Shown: one piece after another, positions 28,025-37,332 of the stretch
Layout: the number at the start of each line of letters is the position of its first letter
How positions within the stretch are numbered: position 1 is the stretch's first letter
NCBI RefSeq assembly: GCF_016864375.1
Contig: NZ_CP069355.1
Span: forward strand, 558,001 to 622,000
DNA: 64,000 bases
Direction of reading: 5' to 3'
DNA from: Microvirga sp. VF16
GTDB taxonomy: Bacteria; Pseudomonadota; Alphaproteobacteria; Rhizobiales; Beijerinckiaceae
The notes under the pieces: model-generated
What the model was told of the DNA's origin: nothing
What the model saw: the letters and a program-made list of their open reading frames with translations, nothing else
The model's database searches: none
Position numbers and translations under genes: made by a program

Positions 28025-29118
28025 CAACGTCCCCTATCCAACCCGTTGAGGAGCGCCGAACAAGCGGCATTTATGGCCATGAAGATGATCGCGAGGACAA
28101 TAACCGACTCGATCGCCCGGCCGGTGTTCTGCATAATCTGATACGTCACCGTCATGATCTCGGCATAGCCGACGGCCACACCCAATGGCGTCGACTTGAT
28201 GATGTTGACGTAGACGTTGATCGTCGGTGGGATCGCAAGCCGAAGAGCTTGCGGGGCGATGACCAGACGGAAAGCGGCGCTTCGACGCAGACCGAGGGCG
28301 GCCGCTGCTTCTGATTGCGCGCGCGGGACAGACAGAATGCCGGCTCGGATGACTTCGGCCATCTCGGCACCAAAATAGAAAGCGATGCCGAAAGCCATGG
28401 CGGCGAATTCATTACTGAGTGTCGCTCCGCCCTTGATACTGAACCCGACAAGCGACGGGACTTGGTAACGAGCTGTACCCAGGATTATTACGACGGCCAC
28501 GCTAAACATCGTGGAAATCAGCAGTCTTGGCCGTGAGGGCATGAACCGCGCGCAAAGACAGATGAGGAGGAGGAGGAAGCCAACAGCCGTCCACAATGGA
28601 GAGAATTCGGGGCCGGGAACAACAATTCCGCGGTTCGTGAAATAGAAACTACCCAATATTGGAGCTGCCACGCGTGGCGAGGGCAGACTCAGGAATGCGA
28701 GGTAGAGAAAAACCAGAAACACGAGCAACGGGACGTTGCGGACGACGTTCACATAAAAGCGTCCTATACGCGCCGCGAGTGGGTTGCTCGACAATCGAGC
28801 AAGAGCTGCCAAGAGCCCGAGCAGTGTCGAGCCAATGATTGCCACAAGTGCGACAACCATTGCATTCGCAAGTCCCACGCCAATCGCCGCCAGATTGGAT
28901 GAACCTGGAGGCAATGGGATGATGCTCTGCGCGAGGCTGAACCCTGCTGGGGCGAGAAGATAATCGAAGCTGACGCCGAGACCGATTGCACTCAACCTTT
29001 GCTGAATGGATGAGGCAAAGAAAAAGATGAGAGCGATCGCGAAGATGACTGCCGATATTGTGACAACATGGCTTCGCAACTGCCCCTTGGCGACAGGGCT
29101 CGGCGTCATAGAGGTCAT
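28024..29118 (-). CDS. aapQ: General amino-acid ABC permease (AapQ-type)
   Basis: 364 residues from ATG 29118, seven bases from AAGGGGA; ATG 29124 is two codons upstream. AapQ/BztB family: GVSFDYLLAPAGFSLAQS near the N-terminus, YVNVVRNVPLLVFLVFLYL and EAA loop RAQSEAAAALGLRRSAAFRL. Starts 29 bases after aapJ and overlaps aapM. Confidence 0.92.
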   Translation of the reverse strand: MTSMTPSPVAKGQLRSHVVTISAVIFAIALIFFFASSIQQRLSAIGLGVSFDYLLAPAGFSLAQSIIPLPPGSSNLAAIGVGLANAMVVALVAIIGSTLLGLLAALARLSSNPLAARIGRFYVNVVRNVPLLVFLVFLYLAFLSLPSPRVAAPILGSFYFTNRGIVVPGPEFSPLWTAVGFLLLLICLCARFMPSRPRLLISTMFSVAVVIILGTARYQVPSLVGFSIKGGATLSNEFAAMAFGIAFYFGAEMAEVIRAGILSVPRAQSEAAAALGLRRSAAFRLVIAPQALRLAIPPTINVYVNIIKSTPLGVAVGYAEIMTVTYQIMQNTGRAIESVIVLAIIFMAINAACSALLNGLDRGR

Positions 29119-29146
29119 GATCATTCCCCTTCGATCTCAACCGTTC

Positions 29147-30172
29147 TCAGCGCCACGGTGGCGAGTAGAGGAGGCCGCCATTTGACCAAAGGTTGTTGAT
29201 GCCACGGGGAATCTTGAGAGTCGAGTTAGCACCGAGGTTTCGGTCGTAGATCTCGCCGTAGTTGCCGACCGCCTTGATGACCTTAGCAACCCAGTCATTC
29301 GCCAGATGCATCTTGGAGCCAAGGTCACCTTCTGCTCCAAGCAGCCGCCGCACTTCGGGGTCTTGACTGGTTTTGGCAATCTCTTCCACGTTTGTGGAGT
29401 TGACGCCCAACTCCTCTGCCGTGATTGTGGCATTGATGATCTGACGGACAAGATTGACCCAATCGGGATCGGTTTGAAGAACAACTGGCGCGAAAGGCTC
29501 CTTGGAGATCGTCGTATCCAGAATGACATGCTCATCCGGATTGCCGAGAGACGCACGGAAGGAGGCGAGTACCGGCGGTTCTTGGCTGATCGCGTCGCAT
29601 CTATCCGATTTGTATGCGTTGAAGGCGTCGTCGATCTTATCGAAGTTGACCGGCGTGTATGTCATTCCGTTCTTGCGAAAATAATCGTCGACACTTGACA
29701 CATTGGTGGAGCCGGTGATGTTGCAGATCGTCGCGCCGTTTAAATCTTTAGGGTTAGTTACATTCGCGGCTTTCTTGACCATGAATGCATTGCCCGAGTA
29801 GAAATAAACTCGCGGGAACTCAAGCCCAAGCACAGCGTCACGGGAAACCGTGTAGGTCGTTGACGTTGTGATGATGTCGACCTCACCCGTTTGCAAGGCA
29901 GTAAAAGTCTGCACGAACGACATCGGCTTGTAGACGAACTTGCTTGAATTGTTAAACAATGCCGTAGCAATCGCCTTGCAGTAGTCGACGGCAAAGCCTT
30001 TCCAGTTACCGCTCGGATCTGGCGTATGAAAGCCAAGCCCTTCTGCCTGACCGCCACAATGAACTTCGCCACGCGCCTTAATCTTGTCGATCATCGCACC
30101 CGCATTGGCCTGAGATGCGGCCAGGAGGAGTGGCACGGCGGAACCGACTAACAGTGTGAGTATTCTTCCCAT
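29147..30172 (-). CDS. aapJ: General L-amino-acid-binding periplasmic protein (AapJ-type)
   Basis: 341 residues. Signal peptide ends near ASQANA. Hallmarks of AapJ/BztA: RGEVHCGGQAEGLGFHTPD, GFAVDYCKAIATALF and the C-terminal IKAVGNYGEIYDRNLGANS motif. It binds a range of L-amino acids and opens the aapJQMP operon. An AAGGGAACAAACG leader carries the ribosome site. The following epimerase and isomerase genes suggest that this copy may have a specialised substrate (inference). Confidence 0.93.
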   Translation of the reverse strand: MGRILTLLVGSAVPLLLAASQANAGAMIDKIKARGEVHCGGQAEGLGFHTPDPSGNWKGFAVDYCKAIATALFNNSSKFVYKPMSFVQTFTALQTGEVDIITTSTTYTVSRDAVLGLEFPRVYFYSGNAFMVKKAANVTNPKDLNGATICNITGSTNVSSVDDYFRKNGMTYTPVNFDKIDDAFNAYKSDRCDAISQEPPVLASFRASLGNPDEHVILDTTISKEPFAPVVLQTDPDWVNLVRQIINATITAEELGVNSTNVEEIAKTSQDPEVRRLLGAEGDLGSKMHLANDWVAKVIKAVGNYGEIYDRNLGANSTLKIPRGINNLWSNGGLLYSPPWR

Positions 30173-31168
30173 CGTTTGTTCCCTTATGCTTATGTGAGAG
30201 CGTTTTAGCGATGCCCGAGCTAGTGGGCGTGGGTATCACTTCGCGGCTCTCTCAACCGAGATAATCTCTACAGCTGGAGAGAGTTGATCGAAGAGTATGG
30301 GCAGAATTGCTTCAAAAAAAGCGCAAAATCCCGTAGGTGATCATTCGCGTTTCCTGAAGGTTCCAATCATTTGCTGGCGCAAGTCTTCGCGTGCCGGCTT
30401 CGACCCGACTGGGCGGAATTGGCCAAGCTGGTTATGAGGATTGACCTGGAGCAAGGTGCCCAAGCAAGCACCGCTGGTGCATTGAGGCATTAGGCACGGA
30501 GGGACCTGACCCAGTGGTACGTTGCCACGTCGTCAATCCATTAAGCCAATGCCCAAGTATGCTCACCATTCCTTTATCAAGGCCAAGTATCGCGTCCGAC
30601 AGGCCTGAGTCCGAAGCCAGGCTCATATAACGCGTCGATTTGAACTTCTGGTTGGGCGAAGCTGCCATTGCTGAATAGAATCCCCCACGGTGACTCACCC
30701 CAAGAGGTCTGGGTAGCCAGTCACAATCGTCCCCGGCCGCACGCCACCGCCGGTTCGCCTTGCCGACTCCGGGCAGGTGCAGCAGAAACAAAACCGCCTC
30801 TCCATTGGCCATGAACCGACCGTGGCCAGCTCTCGGATTTGGCCCCGTCGATCGATGGTTGGGCAAAATCGAAGCTGGCCGGAGAGCGGCAAACGTTCAG
30901 GGCACTGCCTCTCAGTTTCCGGGCAATCCGCCTGATGCCCTAGCCCAATGCCTTCAACAGCAGCCTCGCCGCCACGTCATCCTGCGTTCGCATCACCTCC
31001 CCTCGCGGGACCTCCGCCTAGGGAGAGCTCTGACAATTCCTTATCCGCCTCGCGTGCTTTTGGAGGCGCGAGGGGTCCAGTTCTTCATATCATTCGAGGT
31101 CTCGAGTTTCATGTCACCTCGATCTTCGAGATAGGCAGCGGCTGGGCCTGAAAAGGACCGCTAGGGCG
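30173..31168. other. About 1 kb without a recognisable gene
   Basis: The stretch carries the aapJ promoter at its left end, where complementary CTCTCTC and GAGAGAG segments lie near 30246 and 30275. Its remainder separates the two Aap-type operons. ORFs at 30432-30866 (minus) and 30760-31134 (plus) show no domain, signal or ribosome site. It looks like decayed or non-coding sequence; I could not identify what it came from. Confidence 0.5.
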
Positions 31169-32284
31169 TCACACGGCCCTCGTTCGATAACGATTGGCAT
31201 AGTTCTCAATGCGTGTGCCGACTGAGGACAACCCGTAGCAGATGAGAAAGTAGACCAAACCTGCGAAGGCGTATCCTTCCCAGAGCACATTACCCCATGT
31301 GACATCCGCCATTGCCAGTTGCGTCGAACCGAGAAAATCGTGCATGCCAACGATAATGATCAGGGATGTATCCTTGACCAGAGCGATCAAGGTATTGATG
31401 ACGCCCGGCAGCGAGACGATCAGCGCCTGCGGGAAGACGACAAGCTTCTCGCCATTCCAGCGTGACATGCCCAAAGCGTAGACGGCTTCCCGACTTCCCG
31501 GAGAGACCGCATTGAGGCCTGCTCTGATCGCCTCAGCCATATAGGAAGATGTGTAGAGACATAAACCTATCAAGACTCGCAAAAACATGTTGGCCTCTGC
31601 GCCACCAGGTAGGAACAGCGGGAGGAGAACGACGGCAATGAATAGGATCGCGATGAGGGGAACCCCTCGCATAAACTCGACATACACAGAGCAAACGCCC
31701 CGTATCAACGGACGTTTGGAGCGTCTGCCCAGCGCCAGAATCCCACCAAAGATAAAGGAAATCCCGGTTCCGATCGTGAACAGGAGAAGAGTGATCGAAA
31801 GTCCGCCCCACTTTTCAACCGGGACAGAGGTCATGCCGGGGAAGGCGCCGCCGACGACTTCAAAGCTGACAAAGACGGTGGTGAGATAGGCTATAATCGA
31901 TCCGACGATCTGATATCTTTGGGCAAGGGCAAACGCCCCTGCGCAACCAAGAACGATGACGATCAGGGACAAGTTGACCTGCCACCAGAGGTCGGCGGGA
32001 TAAAAACCATAGATGAGCTGGCCGAGTTTTTCCCAAACAAAGACCCAGCACGCACCTTCACGATGGCAGTCCTGTGGCCGAGTCCCAATAAAATCTGCAT
32101 CGATTAGCGCCCACTGCAAGAAGGGCACGATCACGCCCAAGAAGATGGCGGCGGCAAAAAGCGTTGCGATAGTACTCTTGGTATCGGCGAACATTCTGCG
32201 AAACAACTTCGAGATCGCAGCGACGATGGTGACAGGGGTCCGTGTGTCGTTCAGAGACGGTTTGAACTGAGGTGTGGTCACCAT
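31169..32284 (-). CDS. AapM-type amino-acid ABC permease, second set
   Basis: 371 residues from ATG 32284 (TGATG overlap with the preceding permease). AapM-like: long first loop with FIGTRPQDCHREGACWVFVW, and EAA loop PGSREAVYALGMSRWNGEKL. Same gene order and overlaps as the first set but diverged sequence, so it is a paralogous operon rather than a recent copy. No ATPase gene follows it; a matching ATPase is encoded at 38694 on the other strand. Confidence 0.9.
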   Translation of the reverse strand: MVTTPQFKPSLNDTRTPVTIVAAISKLFRRMFADTKSTIATLFAAAIFLGVIVPFLQWALIDADFIGTRPQDCHREGACWVFVWEKLGQLIYGFYPADLWWQVNLSLIVIVLGCAGAFALAQRYQIVGSIIAYLTTVFVSFEVVGGAFPGMTSVPVEKWGGLSITLLLFTIGTGISFIFGGILALGRRSKRPLIRGVCSVYVEFMRGVPLIAILFIAVVLLPLFLPGGAEANMFLRVLIGLCLYTSSYMAEAIRAGLNAVSPGSREAVYALGMSRWNGEKLVVFPQALIVSLPGVINTLIALVKDTSLIIIVGMHDFLGSTQLAMADVTWGNVLWEGYAFAGLVYFLICYGLSSVGTRIENYANRYRTRAV

Positions 32285-33456
32285 CAACGCCTCCCCTGGA
32301 TATGCAGGCTGCGGTCGTAAACGTGCATCATTCCGGCGCAGAGCAGGCTTATAGAAAGGTAGACGCTGGTCACGATCGTTAGAACCTCGATGGCCTGACC
32401 GGTTTGAGTAAGAACGGTTTTACCGAAGATGAGCATGAGGTCGGGAAATGCGATCGACGCGACGATTGCTGTCTGCTTGATCATGTTGACGTACTGATTG
32501 GTCAAGGGCGGGATCACCATCCTGACGGCCTGGGGGATGATGACGCGTCTCATAATGACGGTCTTGGAGAGCCCAAGCGCCTGACCCGCCTCGGTCTGTC
32601 CTTTGTCAATGTTGACGATTGCACCCCTTAGCAGCTCAGCTATGAAGGCCGAGGAGTAGATCGACATTGCGACAAGAACCGCCAGCAGCTCCGGAATGAT
32701 TACCAGCCCTCCCCGGATGCCCAGACCAGCGCGAACCGGCACGTCCCAGGATTGAACAGCGAAGGCAATCATCAGACAGAACAGCAATAGGCTGATAACA
32801 AGGCTGACGTCGAGGCGGGCCATCGGTGATGTCGGGCGCAGCTTTGCAATGTAGCGGCTGGCAATCACCGGTGCTGTGGCCGCAAGAATAGCAAGGATCC
32901 AGACCCACGACGCGACGATTGGTGAAGGAATGAAAAACCCTCGGTTGTTCAAAAAGATTGAACCCCATATTGTGAAGCCATCTCTCACGCCGGGTAACGC
33001 CGAAAAGACCGCGAAATACCAGAACAACAAGTGGAGAAGAATGGGCGTATTCCTAAACAGCCCAATATAGCCAGCAGCGAGACTGGAAGCGGCGGGGCTT
33101 GGTGACAGCCGGAGAGAAACGACGAGCAGTCCAAGCAGCGTGCCAACGATGGCGCCTAGCACAGCGAGAAAAAGCGTGTTGGTGATACCCACCAGCAACG
33201 CCATCCAGATTGGACTCGCCGATGAGAATGGGATTAATGAAAACGCGATATCAAATCCGGCCGGCCGAAACAGAAAGCCAAAGCCTGTGGTTATCCCCCT
33301 GGCGTTCAGATTAGCGAGAGTCGACGAGATGACATACCATCCTCCCCCAAGCAGACAGGCTGCAAGGATGATTTGGGTGGCGATACCCCCCAAATCATTG
33401 CTTTGCCTGCGGCGCCGCAGGCCGGTTGCTTGTGACTGAGCGACTTCAGAGAACAT
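32284..33456 (-). CDS. AapQ-type amino-acid ABC permease, second set
   Basis: 390 residues. AapQ-like N-terminus ITTGFGFLFRPAGFDIAFSL, span YIGLFRNTPILLHLLFWYF and EAA loop KGQTEAGQALGLSKTVIMRR. It begins 30 bases after the binding-protein gene and is coupled to the following permease. Confidence 0.9.
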   Translation of the reverse strand: MFSEVAQSQATGLRRRRQSNDLGGIATQIILAACLLGGGWYVISSTLANLNARGITTGFGFLFRPAGFDIAFSLIPFSSASPIWMALLVGITNTLFLAVLGAIVGTLLGLLVVSLRLSPSPAASSLAAGYIGLFRNTPILLHLLFWYFAVFSALPGVRDGFTIWGSIFLNNRGFFIPSPIVASWVWILAILAATAPVIASRYIAKLRPTSPMARLDVSLVISLLLFCLMIAFAVQSWDVPVRAGLGIRGGLVIIPELLAVLVAMSIYSSAFIAELLRGAIVNIDKGQTEAGQALGLSKTVIMRRVIIPQAVRMVIPPLTNQYVNMIKQTAIVASIAFPDLMLIFGKTVLTQTGQAIEVLTIVTSVYLSISLLCAGMMHVYDRSLHIQGRR

Positions 33457-33486
33457 TTTGCATCGCCAGGTTTGAGCGCTATTGTC

Positions 33487-34515
33487 TTATTGGAAGGAGG
33501 GGGCGATCATGGCGCCGCCATTCTTCCAAAGAGCGTTCAGCGTCTTTTCGCGTGGGATCTGGACCTTACTGCCGGCGCCAAGGTTGCGCTCGTAAATCTC
33601 ACCGTAGTTACCGACCGCTTTGATCACCTTGTAGGCCCAATCGTTGGGGAGGCCGAGCATTTCGCCAAAGTTACCCTCGACACCCAACAGACGCCGAACT
33701 TCAGCAGGGGATGCAGGATCGGCCTTCTTGGCGTCGAGGTTGCCCGCCGTCACGCCAAATTCCTCGGCGGCGACGAGTGCATAGCCGGTCCAGCGGACAA
33801 TATCGGCCCAGTTATTATCGCCATGGCGGACGGTTGGCCCATTCAAGGACTTCGAGATCGTATCGTCCAGCACAATGAAGTCGTTCGGGGCCTTGAGCGC
33901 GGACTTGTAGGCAAACAGAGTGGAGCGGTCTGAAGAGAACACATCGCATCGGCCGCTTTCGAATGCCGCCAGCGCCTGATCGCGCGAGTCGAATACGACC
34001 GGTTTGTAGGTCATGCCGCTCGATTTGAAGTAATCAGCGATGATGACTTCCGTCGAAAGGCCAGTCTGCGTGCAGACGTTGGCGCCGTCCAGATCTTTTC
34101 CGGATTTGGCCCCAAGTGCCTTGGAGACCATCAGAGCGTGACCATCGTAAAATGTCACGATCGGGAAATCTAGGCCGAGACTGACATCGCGCGTAAAAGT
34201 GTCCGTGACGGCACGGGAGAGAATATCGACCTGACCTGACTGAAGCTGGGGAAAGCGCGCTGATGGTGTGGCAGGCAGAAATTTCACCTTCTTTGGATCC
34301 CCGAAAATCGCTGCTGAAACGGCATGGCAGAAATCAACGTCGAATCCGGAATATTTGCCGCTTGCATCGGGAGAGAAGAAGCCTGGAAAGTTCTCACCAA
34401 CACCGCAAAAAAGCTCTCCCCGCGCTTTGACTTGAGCAAGGGTCCCATCAGCAAAAGCAACACTGTTCCAAGCTGTGAGTATGCCAAGTGCTGCAACGAT
34501 AGATTTCAGTCGCAT
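33487..34515 (-). CDS. AapJ-type periplasmic binding protein, second set
   Basis: 342 residues from ATG 34515, with AGGGTGG five bases upstream; GTG 34524 is the alternative. Signal peptide to about NSVAFADG. Family motifs RGELFCGVGENFPGFFSPD, GFDVDFCHAVSAAIF and IKAVGNYGEIYERNLGAGS. First gene of a three-gene importer lacking an ATPase. A TATGTCCT half-site 100 bp upstream resembles operators at the LysR gene and trpEG, so this importer may belong to the same regulon (inference). Confidence 0.92.
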   Translation of the reverse strand: MRLKSIVAALGILTAWNSVAFADGTLAQVKARGELFCGVGENFPGFFSPDASGKYSGFDVDFCHAVSAAIFGDPKKVKFLPATPSARFPQLQSGQVDILSRAVTDTFTRDVSLGLDFPIVTFYDGHALMVSKALGAKSGKDLDGANVCTQTGLSTEVIIADYFKSSGMTYKPVVFDSRDQALAAFESGRCDVFSSDRSTLFAYKSALKAPNDFIVLDDTISKSLNGPTVRHGDNNWADIVRWTGYALVAAEEFGVTAGNLDAKKADPASPAEVRRLLGVEGNFGEMLGLPNDWAYKVIKAVGNYGEIYERNLGAGSKVQIPREKTLNALWKNGGAMIAPSFQ

Positions 34516-34969
34516 GGTATCCACCCTTTCGATCTACCGGAAGTTCTCCGTTCCGGATGCCACTCAAGAAGATCACTTCTGGATCACGGCGTCACGATTA
34601 AAAACCGGGATGGTATATGTCCTCAAAGCATAGGGTTGGTGGGCGTCGGCCTTGAGATGCTCCTTACGGCCGCAGGGAAAAGCTCTTGTGAATCAATGTC
34701 ATGCTGGAATTGCTAAGGCGTCAGCAACCTAGAATGAAGTAGCTCTGTCGCTCATTGCTGCCGGTCGTGGGCTCGAAGCACCAAAAACCGTGCAGACATT
34801 ACATGCGTACTGACATGCATACTGGCTTGTCGGAATTTTGGCCCGGGGCATAGCCTAAAGGCATTTCTCATCGCGATCTTCGCATTGGTGAGTTCAGCGA
34901 GTTTCGGTCCAAGACAGTAGTCGAGGAAGAGCTTACAGCGTCCCGGCGACGCAAGCATCTGGTGAAACG
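34516..34969. promoter_or_regulatory. Divergent region between binding protein and FAD oxidoreductase, with ATGTCCT half-site
   Basis: 454 bp holding the promoters of both neighbouring units. At 34616-34623 lies TATGTCCT, identical to each arm of the palindrome before trpEG and close to the operator-like site at 37231-37250. No gene is apparent in the region. Confidence 0.5.
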
Positions 34970-36292
34970 ATGGACAGCACAACACCGCAAATCTGCTCCG
35001 AAGTCGAATATGATGTCGTGGTTCTTGGGGCCGGATCGGCAGGGGTCGCGGCAGCGGTTGGAGCTGCTCAAGCCGGGGCGCGGACCCTTATCGTCGAACG
35101 GTATGGGTTTGCTGGTGGGGCAGCCACGGCATCATCCGTCCTCGCCTATTGCGGCCTGTTTGCCAACCGAGCGAATGCCGAGCTAGTTGTAGGTGGAGTC
35201 GCATCTGATGTTCTCCTGCAGATGCGACGCCTTGGAGTCTCCACCGATCCAACTCGCCTGAAAACCACAGGCAACTGGATTGTAACGCTGAATCCGGAGG
35301 CGTTGAAGGTGGCGCTCGACCGCGTGCTGATCGAGGCAGGGGTATCAGTTCTCTACCATGCGGCCCTCTCGGGCATCGCGATGGCAGACGACAATGTCAC
35401 AAGCCTGCAAGTCAGTGGTCACTTCGGGAGCACTTGCATCAGGGCAAATTCATTCGTCGACGCGTCCGGGGAAGGCACCCTCTGCTTTCTTGCCAACCGC
35501 TCCCGCGTGACCTCGCCGGCGAAAGTTCAGCCAGCCTCCTTTCCAGTGAGAATTGGCGGGATAGACCCGGATTGGCGACTGAGCCGCGATCCATTCAGAG
35601 CTGCTACAGCGGAATACAATTCCAGTGCTCCCGCCGTCCCCGCTCGGGAAAATGGTGGCGTGGTGTTGAGAGTCCCCGGCACTTCGGAAATTTGGTGGAT
35701 GGCCCTGGATTTGGACACGGACCCGTGCGCGGGCGAAGCGTTTAGCCTTGATGAAATCAAGTCGCGTGATGCCGCTTGGCGCCTCGTCGACATCCTCAAA
35801 ACCACCGACAGTGCGTTCAGGCACTGCTATCTCGCCACCAGTGGACCGCAGATTGGCGTTCGCGAAAGCCGGCACCCCGAGACGATCACGCGCATCACGA
35901 GTCAACATATTATACAAGCGGTGCTTCCCAACGACACGATCGGACTTGGCGGTTGGCCCATGGAAATCCATCACGCTCCTGGAATACAGGAATACATCTC
36001 CGTCGGTGGGGAAGGTTACTTTGGAGTGCCGTTTTCGGCCCTTCAGATCCCAAATCTGCGGAATGTGCTTGTAGCGGGGCGCCTTATCGGTGCAGACAGC
36101 CGAGCTTTCGGCTCTGTTCGGGTGATGGGCACCGCATTTGCAACGGGTCAGGCCGCTGGCATCGGAGCAGCGCTGATGGCTCGATCCAAAAGCAGCCTCA
36201 CCATCCAAGACCTCCAGGGCGAGTTAGTCTCTCAGGGCGCGATCATCCACTCCACGGCCCGCACACAGACTCGTCAGCATTTCAGGGGCTGA
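34970..36292 (+). CDS. FAD-dependent oxidoreductase
   Basis: 440 residues. Rossmann start EYDVVVLGAGSAGVAAAVGA (GxGxxG) and VERYGFAGGAATASSVLAYC, typical of the FAD_oxidored family of unknown substrates. A second FAD-contact region is NVLVAGRLIGADSRAFGSVR near the C-terminus. No signal peptide, so cytosolic. It stands between the second Aap-type importer (divergent) and a LysR gene (convergent, two bases between the stops), so it probably oxidises the imported amine or amino acid (inference). Confidence 0.85.
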   Translation: MDSTTPQICSEVEYDVVVLGAGSAGVAAAVGAAQAGARTLIVERYGFAGGAATASSVLAYCGLFANRANAELVVGGVASDVLLQMRRLGVSTDPTRLKTTGNWIVTLNPEALKVALDRVLIEAGVSVLYHAALSGIAMADDNVTSLQVSGHFGSTCIRANSFVDASGEGTLCFLANRSRVTSPAKVQPASFPVRIGGIDPDWRLSRDPFRAATAEYNSSAPAVPARENGGVVLRVPGTSEIWWMALDLDTDPCAGEAFSLDEIKSRDAAWRLVDILKTTDSAFRHCYLATSGPQIGVRESRHPETITRITSQHIIQAVLPNDTIGLGGWPMEIHHAPGIQEYISVGGEGYFGVPFSALQIPNLRNVLVAGRLIGADSRAFGSVRVMGTAFATGQAAGIGAALMARSKSSLTIQDLQGELVSQGAIIHSTARTQTRQHFRG

Positions 36293-36294
36293 TC

Positions 36295-37215
36295 TTAGGC
36301 TGTTAAGCTCGCGAGCCACGTGCGAGCCTCCTCCACCTCTGAGCGCAAGCTATTTCGAAGATATCGCCCAAATGACGAAAGGCCGCGCTCTAAATGCGTG
36401 TGAACGTAGACGCTCATACTTGGAGGATTCGGCAACCGCCGGATCGAGATATTGCGTCCGGCGAAACCAGAGGCCGTGAAACTGTCAACGAACGCGGAAC
36501 CTAGGCCGACATCGACCATTTGGCAGGCCGTTTCAGCAAAGCGAACGATCGTCGTCGGCTCGTAACGGAGACCCTTGCTGGCAAGATACTCGGAGATTGG
36601 GCGGCCATGGGGAGTGCTGTCCTCGAACCCAATCAGGTCTGCGGACGCCATTTCAGCCAACTGGTCAAAGCCCATCAATCCGGCCCTGTCATCGGATGAC
36701 CTCGGCGTCACGGCAACGATCTCACCTGATCCCAGGAGCTGGGTTGATAGGGACGGATGATCCTGCTGAAAAACACCAACGATCATCTCGCCCTCGCCGA
36801 ACACAAGATAATCGGTAACCTGCGAGACGGACAGCACGTCGAGGCGCATGATGAGCTTCGGGAATCGCTTTCGCAGCCGTAGCATGGCCTTTGGAACCAG
36901 GTGCGCCGCCAGACTCGGTGACGCGCCGACGCGGAACACCATGTCCTCCCCAACCGCCATCCGCCTAAAAGACTCCTGAAGACTCCGGACGTTCTTGAAT
37001 ATCGTGGAGACTTCACTGAACAGAATTGCGGAATGCGCTGTAGGTTGAAGCCTTCCTTTCGCGCGTTCGAAAAGCGGAACTTTCGCCTGATCCTCCAGAT
37101 GGCGAAGAACCCGGCTAACGACAGGCTGTGAAACGTTGAGAATCTTTGCCGCCCCGACGACCGATCCCGTTTCCATCACGGCATTGAAAACCTCGATCTG
37201 TCGTAGCGTGAACAT
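36295..37215 (-). CDS. LysR-family regulator of the chorismate/importer cluster
   Basis: 306 residues. DNA-binding domain MFTLRQIEVFNAVMETGSVV, then LNVSQPVVSRVLRHLEDQAK. The body resembles the NocR/OccR/ArgP-like subgroup that answers to amino acids or opines (moderate). It is divergent from the chorismate-enzyme gene. A 20-bp imperfect palindrome with T-N11-A-like spacing lies between them. Its place in the middle of the cluster and the repeated motif make it the likely regulator of the set. Confidence 0.88.
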   Translation of the reverse strand: MFTLRQIEVFNAVMETGSVVGAAKILNVSQPVVSRVLRHLEDQAKVPLFERAKGRLQPTAHSAILFSEVSTIFKNVRSLQESFRRMAVGEDMVFRVGASPSLAAHLVPKAMLRLRKRFPKLIMRLDVLSVSQVTDYLVFGEGEMIVGVFQQDHPSLSTQLLGSGEIVAVTPRSSDDRAGLMGFDQLAEMASADLIGFEDSTPHGRPISEYLASKGLRYEPTTIVRFAETACQMVDVGLGSAFVDSFTASGFAGRNISIRRLPNPPSMSVYVHTHLERGLSSFGRYLRNSLRSEVEEARTWLASLTA

Positions 37216-37230
37216 TAACTCGACCCTAAT

Positions 37231-37250
37231 GTCTTGCCATCAGGACATAT
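37231..37250. promoter_or_regulatory. Operator-like palindrome at the LysR promoter
   Basis: ATGTCTTGCC then ATCAGGACAT: the two halves match as inverted repeats at 7 of 10 positions, with the outer ATGTC and GACAT exact. It shares the ATGTC(C/T)T...AGGACAT pattern with 42629-42645 and 34616-34623. Confidence 0.6.
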
Positions 37251-37332
37251 GGTAGAGACCAAGTAGTCATTGTCAACAACACACCGTGATCCTACGACTA
37301 CGCGTCAGGAACTGCAGGTTGGAGACAGTGCC

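Noticed and set aside
30432..30866. 144-codon minus-strand frame in the gap between the Aap operons
   Set aside because: No domain, no ribosome site, unstructured composition; overlapping frames on both strands look equally random.
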